From DASQDN01 sp035630195 (GTDB lineage: Bacteria > Acidobacteriota > Terriglobia > Bryobacterales > Bryobacteraceae): 12,026 nucleotides of DNA. The notes under the pieces were generated by a model. The model ran no database searches. It was not told the DNA's origin and saw nothing but the letters and a program-made list of their open reading frames with translations. The translations under genes and the position numbers were made by a program. Location of the stretch: the NCBI GenBank assembly GCA_035630195.1, contig DASQLD010000492.1, positions 1 through 12,026 on the forward strand. Reading direction: 5' to 3'. Below are positions 7,973 to 12,026 of this stretch, one piece after another; position 1 is the first letter of the stretch; each line of letters begins with the position of its first letter.

Positions 7973-9754
7973 ATGCGAGAAACAACTTATTGGCAGCGAA
8001 CGGATACGTTCGAGGAAAAACTGCGCCTGCTCGAAGCGGCGTATAAGAGGAAGGATTACAGGCTCGCGCGCTCAATTGGCGATTCGCTTCGTCAGTCGCT
8101 TACCCTCGAGCAACAGCAGCAGGCGTCCATTGGCAATCCGATTCTGACAGCGGATTCATCCATCCCAGTCTCCGGTCTGCCGCAGCCATGGCGCGAGTGG
8201 GCTCGCGGCTGGTCTTACGCGAAGATACTCGCGTTGGACGAAACCGTGAGTCTCCAGCGCTCCGGCGAGCCCGTCGAATTTGTAGCCGCCTTTCGGCAGG
8301 ATCAGGCGTCCTCGCTGGCAAGGGAAGTGCGTGTGGCTCGTATTGTTGACGGCTCGCCGCGCGAGGTCCGAAGTCAAGTCACGGAGGAGGTTCGCCGCGG
8401 AACCGAACGGCATTGCCGGATTACGTTCTTTGCCGATTCTCCGGCGCATCAACGTACTTACTGGCTTATCCTTCACGGCAACCCGGATGCTGAACTCCCC
8501 GGGTATCCGTCGGATCTCGAAGTCAAGGGCGATGGCTTCGCGCTCGACTTTGAAAATGAGCACTTCCGTGGAAGGCTCTCAAAGCAAATGGGTCAGCTTG
8601 AGCGTCTCGTTTACAAACGCGAACACGGCCTGGAGTTGTTTGCGGGCGGGGAAGGCCACGGCGAACCACCGGGAATCGATTGGGCGCATGACTACGTGAC
8701 ATCGGGAAACTTTCAAAAGCTCCGGGTCACGAACTGGCCGGAATGTCCGGACTACGAAGTCATTCGCGGACCCCTTTCGCTGACGGTTCGGCGTTGGGGA
8801 TTTCCATATTCGACGGTTCATCCGCTGTTCAGTCCGGCGCGAATGAACATCTTTGTCGAGTATCGCTTCTATGCAGGGACGCCTTGGTTCGTCAAGGTTG
8901 GCTCGATGCAGGTAATTAAGCAAATCGACATCCAGTACATGCGCGACGACGAGTGGGTTTTTTCGGGCATGTCCTTCACAGACATCGCCTGGATGGGATC
9001 GGATGGAAAACTGCGCACGGGTCCGGTGGAGAAAGGGCAGGCGGAAAACCTGTCAGCGGTCGGTTTCTTCAACCGCGAAACGCGCGATTCTTTCATGGGG
9101 CTCTTCCTGGAGCATACCGCCGAGAATGTAGAGGGCTTGAAACATACAGGAGCGCCCCTGTTTTATTACAAATGGCACGGCCATGTGTGGAGCCGGGCCC
9201 TGTTTCAAGGAGCCACACTGCCCGCCGGCGCTGTCTTGCGGCAGAGAAATGCGTATCTGACATCTCCGTTTCCCGAGCAGGGAGCGGCCGGAATGATCGA
9301 GGGCATGCGCCATCGGCTAATGAATCCATTAACGCCATCCAGCGCATCGTTGCCCGCCGGTTTCCAAACCTCGGTTGCCGCCGGACGTCTCGGACGCAAT
9401 GGCGAGGTTGGAGACAGTCCGATTTCCAAGAAAGCTCTCTGGGATGCGCTTGGAACCTGCCTGGACGAACAACTCTACGCCGCTCGTCCCAGCGTTGTCG
9501 ATCTCGGACTAATCTATGATCTTCGTGTGCGCGCGGATGTGGTGCATGTTCTTATGACCATGCCGCACCGGGGCCGACCGCTTTCCGGCTACTTCTCTTA
9601 TGGATCAGGCGGCAACTCGACGCCGATTCGGGATCAACTGCTCAAAGTGCCCGGGGTTCGGAAGGTGATTGTGGCGCAGACGTGGGAGCCTCACTGGAAT
9701 GCCAACAGGCTTACAGACGAAGGCCGCAGGAAACTCGGCATTCCCGATTTTTAG
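7973..9754 (+). CDS. Large protein with C-terminal MIP18/DUF59 (SufT/PaaD-like) domain
   Basis: I place the start at ATG 7973; a TTG three bases earlier is possible. Residue numbers here use the 594-residue TTG version. There is no signal peptide, so it should be cytoplasmic. Residues about 12-50 look helical. About 95-430 is a probable all-beta region: an Ig-like part (PVEFVAAF, then REVRVARIVDGSPREV and RTYWLILHGNP), then a segment (FALDFENEHFRGRLSKQMGQL onward) that resembles galactose-mutarotase-like or lyase beta-sandwiches. The family of this part is not recognised. Residues about 486-592 match DUF59/MIP18: KALWDALGTCLDEQL, SVVDLGLIYDLRV, VHVLMTM, LLKVPGVRKVIVAQTWEPHW and LTDEGRRKLGI. 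DUF59 proteins help assemble Fe-S clusters. The conserved cysteine of the GCPL motif is here Arg536 (RGRPLSG), so normal cluster or thiol chemistry is doubtful. Just 21 bases behind the receptor gene, it may handle the imported ligand. The Shine-Dalgarno is poor. Confidence 0.85.
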   Translation: MRETTYWQRTDTFEEKLRLLEAAYKRKDYRLARSIGDSLRQSLTLEQQQQASIGNPILTADSSIPVSGLPQPWREWARGWSYAKILALDETVSLQRSGEPVEFVAAFRQDQASSLAREVRVARIVDGSPREVRSQVTEEVRRGTERHCRITFFADSPAHQRTYWLILHGNPDAELPGYPSDLEVKGDGFALDFENEHFRGRLSKQMGQLERLVYKREHGLELFAGGEGHGEPPGIDWAHDYVTSGNFQKLRVTNWPECPDYEVIRGPLSLTVRRWGFPYSTVHPLFSPARMNIFVEYRFYAGTPWFVKVGSMQVIKQIDIQYMRDDEWVFSGMSFTDIAWMGSDGKLRTGPVEKGQAENLSAVGFFNRETRDSFMGLFLEHTAENVEGLKHTGAPLFYYKWHGHVWSRALFQGATLPAGAVLRQRNAYLTSPFPEQGAAGMIEGMRHRLMNPLTPSSASLPAGFQTSVAAGRLGRNGEVGDSPISKKALWDALGTCLDEQLYAARPSVVDLGLIYDLRVRADVVHVLMTMPHRGRPLSGYFSYGSGGNSTPIRDQLLKVPGVRKVIVAQTWEPHWNANRLTDEGRRKLGIPDF

Positions 9755-9755
9755 C

Positions 9756-11306
9756 TCACTTTGCCGACGCTATCTTCGCGAACACCGCGCGACCTTCCTC
9801 GAAACGCCCGATCGCCAGAGCGCGGTCCGCATCCTTGGCGAACGAGTAGTGTTTACGAATGGATTGAACTGATTCTTCAATCTCATCGACAAACGCGCCT
9901 GCCGCCTCGGCGCGACGGTGAGGCGTGCCGTCAACCTCGACGTAGACAGGACTGGTGTGGGCGAACACGGTGAAGCCCGCATGCGTTTTCGCGCCTCCGG
10001 AGACGCGGGCTGCAATCCAGCCTCCACGATCCACTTCAACTTCCTGTTCCAGCTTTGCCTCACTATCTTTCCGTGCGGCCTGCTCAGCTATAACGTCTCC
10101 GTTGTAGAGAATCTGAATGCGCTCGAACGGCAGTCGTGAGATAGCGCTGGCGGAAATGCGCAGGAGTCCGCTTGTCTTCAAGGTCGCGCCAGGGGCCTGT
10201 CCGTTCACACTAAGCTCAAGCAGGGGTCCATTCGAAACAAAGGTACGGCCGGCACGCAAACCGGCGATCCAGCTATCGTAGGTAAAACTGCCCGCAACCT
10301 GAACGAATACGCGGTTGTGATCATAGATCCACCAGTCCGTCCCCGAAGACGCGGGCATGCGAAGGCCGCAATTCAACAAGCGATAGTAGCGATCGTAATT
10401 GGCTTCGAGGCCGTCAGCCAGATTGTAGGCGTCCATCTGGCCCAGCGCGGCTGCTACCGGGGCCTCAATTCCCGAGCCGTTATGGCACCAAACCGTGGTT
10501 CCGCCAATACGGCGAGCTTCCGCGCACAACATGGAAAGCGTCGGAAAATCCGGAACGTTCTTCCCCTTTGCGAGCAGTCCCGTCGACACGGGTTCGATCG
10601 CTCTCGGAATATTCAAAAACAACACATGGCCATAACCGAAGCCTCCAAACGTGCGATTATTTCGCGCTTCCTCGCCCATGTCCATGATCGTCCCGTCTTT
10701 GGAAAATTGCGGCAGGCGCCCGACTGGATATCGATTCGTAATGTAGGGGGAATCGGTGCGAATCAGATAGCTGATAACGCTGACATCCAATCCTTCAGCT
10801 GGGGGAACCATGCGCAGGCGATCGTCAGGATCTTCGTCGATCTCTAACGCATAATGCGTGTGGGTGTTGCCCGAATACCATCCGGACGTGCGCAAATCCT
10901 TGAGCACAGGGATTCGGAAGTCGTGAACGTGCGTGATCGCAGAGCCCACTTCTGTGAAATCGATGACTGCTTTATGGGAGATTCCTCGGACGACCTCTAT
11001 CTGATAGCGTCCGGGCGGAACCGCAATTTCGTATGACCCTCGTGCGTAGAAGTACGTACGTTTCGGCATCGTTTTGATCGCGGTTGGCGGAAGATAAGCC
11101 TCGCCGGTATTCGTGTTGACGACTCGAATCTTGGCCGCCGTGGGCTGACCGGTGGCATCGTCTACCAGGGACCCGCGAATCACGCCGGGGGCGCTTGTGT
11201 CCGGACGCTGCGCAATAAGATTGCCGGCGGGTATCAGAAGGCTGCCGCGTCCGAGGACGGGAATCGATTTCAAAATCTCACGACGTGAGAGATGCACGTG
11301 TCCCAT
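9756..11306 (-). CDS. Tat-exported CehA/McbA-like (PHP-type) metallohydrolase
   Basis: I start at ATG 11306 (516 residues), not at the upstream TTG 11327, because the ATG gives a proper Tat signal: SRREILK at residues 7-13 followed by a hydrophobic stretch. About 40-133 is a carboxypeptidase-regulatory-like beta domain (GVIRGSLVDDATGQPTAAKI, GSYEIAVPPGRYQIEVV). About 140-360 is the PHP-like metal domain: WYSGNTHTHYALEIDED (H149, H151), GFGYGHVLFLN (H227), TVWCHNGSG (H275) and SSGTDWW (D324). A C-terminal beta region follows (ELSVNGQAPGATL, FERIQILYNGD). CehA-type enzymes hydrolyse aryl carbamates such as carbaryl, but most family members have unknown natural substrates; hydrolysis of an ester, amide or phosphate bond is all that can be inferred. 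Tat export suggests folding with metal before secretion. It is convergent with the DUF59 gene, one base apart. Confidence 0.87.
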   Translation of the reverse strand: MGHVHLSRREILKSIPVLGRGSLLIPAGNLIAQRPDTSAPGVIRGSLVDDATGQPTAAKIRVVNTNTGEAYLPPTAIKTMPKRTYFYARGSYEIAVPPGRYQIEVVRGISHKAVIDFTEVGSAITHVHDFRIPVLKDLRTSGWYSGNTHTHYALEIDEDPDDRLRMVPPAEGLDVSVISYLIRTDSPYITNRYPVGRLPQFSKDGTIMDMGEEARNNRTFGGFGYGHVLFLNIPRAIEPVSTGLLAKGKNVPDFPTLSMLCAEARRIGGTTVWCHNGSGIEAPVAAALGQMDAYNLADGLEANYDRYYRLLNCGLRMPASSGTDWWIYDHNRVFVQVAGSFTYDSWIAGLRAGRTFVSNGPLLELSVNGQAPGATLKTSGLLRISASAISRLPFERIQILYNGDVIAEQAARKDSEAKLEQEVEVDRGGWIAARVSGGAKTHAGFTVFAHTSPVYVEVDGTPHRRAEAAGAFVDEIEESVQSIRKHYSFAKDADRALAIGRFEEGRAVFAKIASAK

Positions 11307-11313
11307 AGGATCG

Positions 11314-11319
11314 AGAATA
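11314..11319 (-). promoter_or_regulatory. Possible -10 element TATTCT giving a leaderless metallohydrolase message
   Basis: On the minus strand TATTCT is followed by seven bases and then the ATG at 11306. The expected transcription start therefore falls on or next to the start codon, and no Shine-Dalgarno is present. The -35 region (TTCCTT, 17 bases further upstream) is weak. The layout resembles that of the amidohydrolase gene. Confidence 0.35.
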
Positions 11320-11529
11320 CAATGCAACCCGCTCTTAAGGAACTGTTCTTCGCGTTAGCTGTCGAGTGGCTTGTCAATCGCCGGTTTGACTTGTCGCCCT
11401 ATTGATGCGGCGAGCCAGTTCCCATCAATTGACATACGCCCGCCTTCTGAATTGTGCATCTCGGAAATCCTATCGGCGAGCTTTTCGGGGCCCACCAGAA
11501 CTCACCCGTTTTGGCAGGAACTATCAGGT

Positions 11530-11543
11530 CCGCGTAAACGCGG
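11530..11543. repeat. GC-rich palindrome CCGCGT-AA-ACGCGG
   Basis: A perfect 6-base inverted repeat (11530-11535 and 11538-11543) with a 2-base centre, followed by TTTC. It is too tight for a stable RNA hairpin, so an operator-like protein site is more plausible than a terminator. Nothing nearby identifies the regulator. Confidence 0.35.
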
Positions 11544-11607
11544 TTTCATGGAGCGGCTACTTCGGACTGGCAAGCTGATTCAAAGGGGGGACTGCGCGGA
11601 TGACCAG

Positions 11608-11634
11608 CCTCCTTTGTTCACTGAATGAAGGAGG
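11608..11634 (+). promoter_or_regulatory. 27-base hairpin enclosing a strong Shine-Dalgarno sequence
   Basis: CCTCCTT (11608-11614) is perfectly complementary to AAGGAGG (11628-11634). Inside them two G-T wobble positions and TTCA/TGAA (11617-11620 with 11622-11625) continue the pairing around a single central C (11621). AAGGAGG is a consensus Shine-Dalgarno sequence lying just before ATG 11637, and within reach of the in-frame ATG 11649. In RNA the upstream CCTCCTT would hide it. As DNA it could also be an operator. The gene that follows is decayed. Confidence 0.45.
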
Positions 11635-11636
11635 TA

Positions 11637-12026
11637 ATGAGAGGCATCATGAGGGAGGGTTCCGACACCCGCGCCCACAATACCCTGAGCACGGAACAAA
11701 CGCATGTCCAGGGTTATTATCTGTTTCATCCTCTTCGTGGCGCCATTCTGCAGACGTTCGTCGTCCCAAGTGCGGTGACGGTGCGGTCTGTGTCATTGAT
11801 CTAATTTGGAAAGCACCTCAATTGGGGCAAATTTCCCGTTATCGCTGACATCGGAGGCGGAATTGGAACTCAGTTGTCGAGCATCCTAGACGCTCATCCA
11901 TCCTGCCGGTGGGATTCTTTTCGACCAGCCGCACGTAGTGGCGGAATCGCCGGAGCACGATCGCATGAAACGAGAGGGCGGCGACTTCTTTGAAAAAACC
12001 CGATGCAAGCCGACGCTTACCTGATG
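11637..12026 (+). pseudogene. Decayed SAM-dependent O-methyltransferase gene (Methyltransf_2-like), runs off right edge
   Basis: The frame from ATG 11637 encodes 55 residues (including GYYLFHPLRGAILQTFVVPS) and stops at TAA 11802-11804. The same frame then resumes with FGKHLNWGKFPVIADIGGGI, whose DIGGG is SAM-binding motif I, and TQLSSILDAHPSCR. Near 11905-11913 one extra base shifts the frame, after which ILFDQPHVVAESPEHDRM and GGDFFEK follow, the usual motif II/III order of plant-type O-methyltransferases. A second shift near 12000-12009 restores GCC GAC GCT TAC CTG ATG (ADAYLM), the conserved strand after GDFF. About 120 N-terminal residues (winged-helix dimerisation region) expected in this family are missing. 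A stop, two frameshifts and N-terminal loss make this a pseudogene; sequencing error could explain single shifts but not all of this. Confidence 0.72.

Larger units (their letters stand above)
11328..11636. other. Intergenic stretch between metallohydrolase and methyltransferase remnant
   Basis: No frame here shows a recognisable protein. The longest open frame on the plus strand (from a TTG at 11371 to 11628) has no family motif and I do not call it. The stretch holds the two palindromes listed separately (11530-11543 and 11608-11634). Confidence 0.5.

Noticed and set aside
11307..11327. Upstream TTG start for the metallohydrolase, adding seven residues
   Set aside because: The ATG at 11306 places the twin-arginine motif at the usual distance from the N-terminus and has a suitable -10 element seven bases upstream.
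11371..11628. Plus-strand open frame of 85 codons
   Set aside because: TTG start without Shine-Dalgarno, no motifs, and it runs through the palindromes; probably chance.

Overview
This window looks like a piece of an Acidobacteria chromosome, most likely from the Bryobacteraceae/Solibacteraceae (Candidatus Solibacter-like) group. That is an inference from gene content. It has a very large Oar-like TonB-dependent receptor with an N-terminal carboxypeptidase-regulatory-like domain, a planctomycete-type cytochrome (PSCyt1/DUF1549) protein, a CehA/McbA-type metallohydrolase and an exported D-aminoacylase-like amidohydrolase. The sequence is moderately GC-rich, and several genes lack Shine-Dalgarno sequences. 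I see no rRNA, tRNA, CRISPR array, intact insertion sequence or phage gene.

Layout from left to right. (1) 1-1863, minus strand: N-terminal 621 codons of a secreted haem-binding DUF1549-family protein that runs off the left edge. (2) 1864-2613: 750 bases without an intact gene, containing the decayed, frameshifted C-terminal end of a second TonB-dependent receptor (minus strand, 2374-2567). (3) 2614-4080, plus: exported amidohydrolase of the N-acyl-D-amino-acid deacylase type. (4) 4081-4345: a regulatory region with phased 23-base repeats, an 11-base tandem repeat, a good sigma70-type promoter and a small palindrome. (5) 4346-7951, plus: TonB-dependent receptor. (6) 7973-9754, plus: probably co-transcribed; a signal-less protein ending in a MIP18/DUF59 domain. 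(7) 9756-11306, minus: Tat-exported CehA/McbA-like metallohydrolase, convergent with gene 6 with one base between stop codons. (8) 11307-12026: two palindromes, one of which covers a strong Shine-Dalgarno sequence, followed by a decayed O-methyltransferase gene (plus strand) that runs off the right edge.

The intact genes fit a scavenging or catabolic island. An outer-membrane receptor imports an unknown ligand, two exported hydrolases (amidohydrolase and metallohydrolase) may process peptide-like or ester/amide-like substrates, and a cytoplasmic partner is encoded directly behind the receptor. This functional link is inference from adjacency only. The most unusual gene is the 594-codon DUF59 fusion. 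Two decayed genes, one on each side of the intact block, suggest rearrangement or turnover of accessory genes here.
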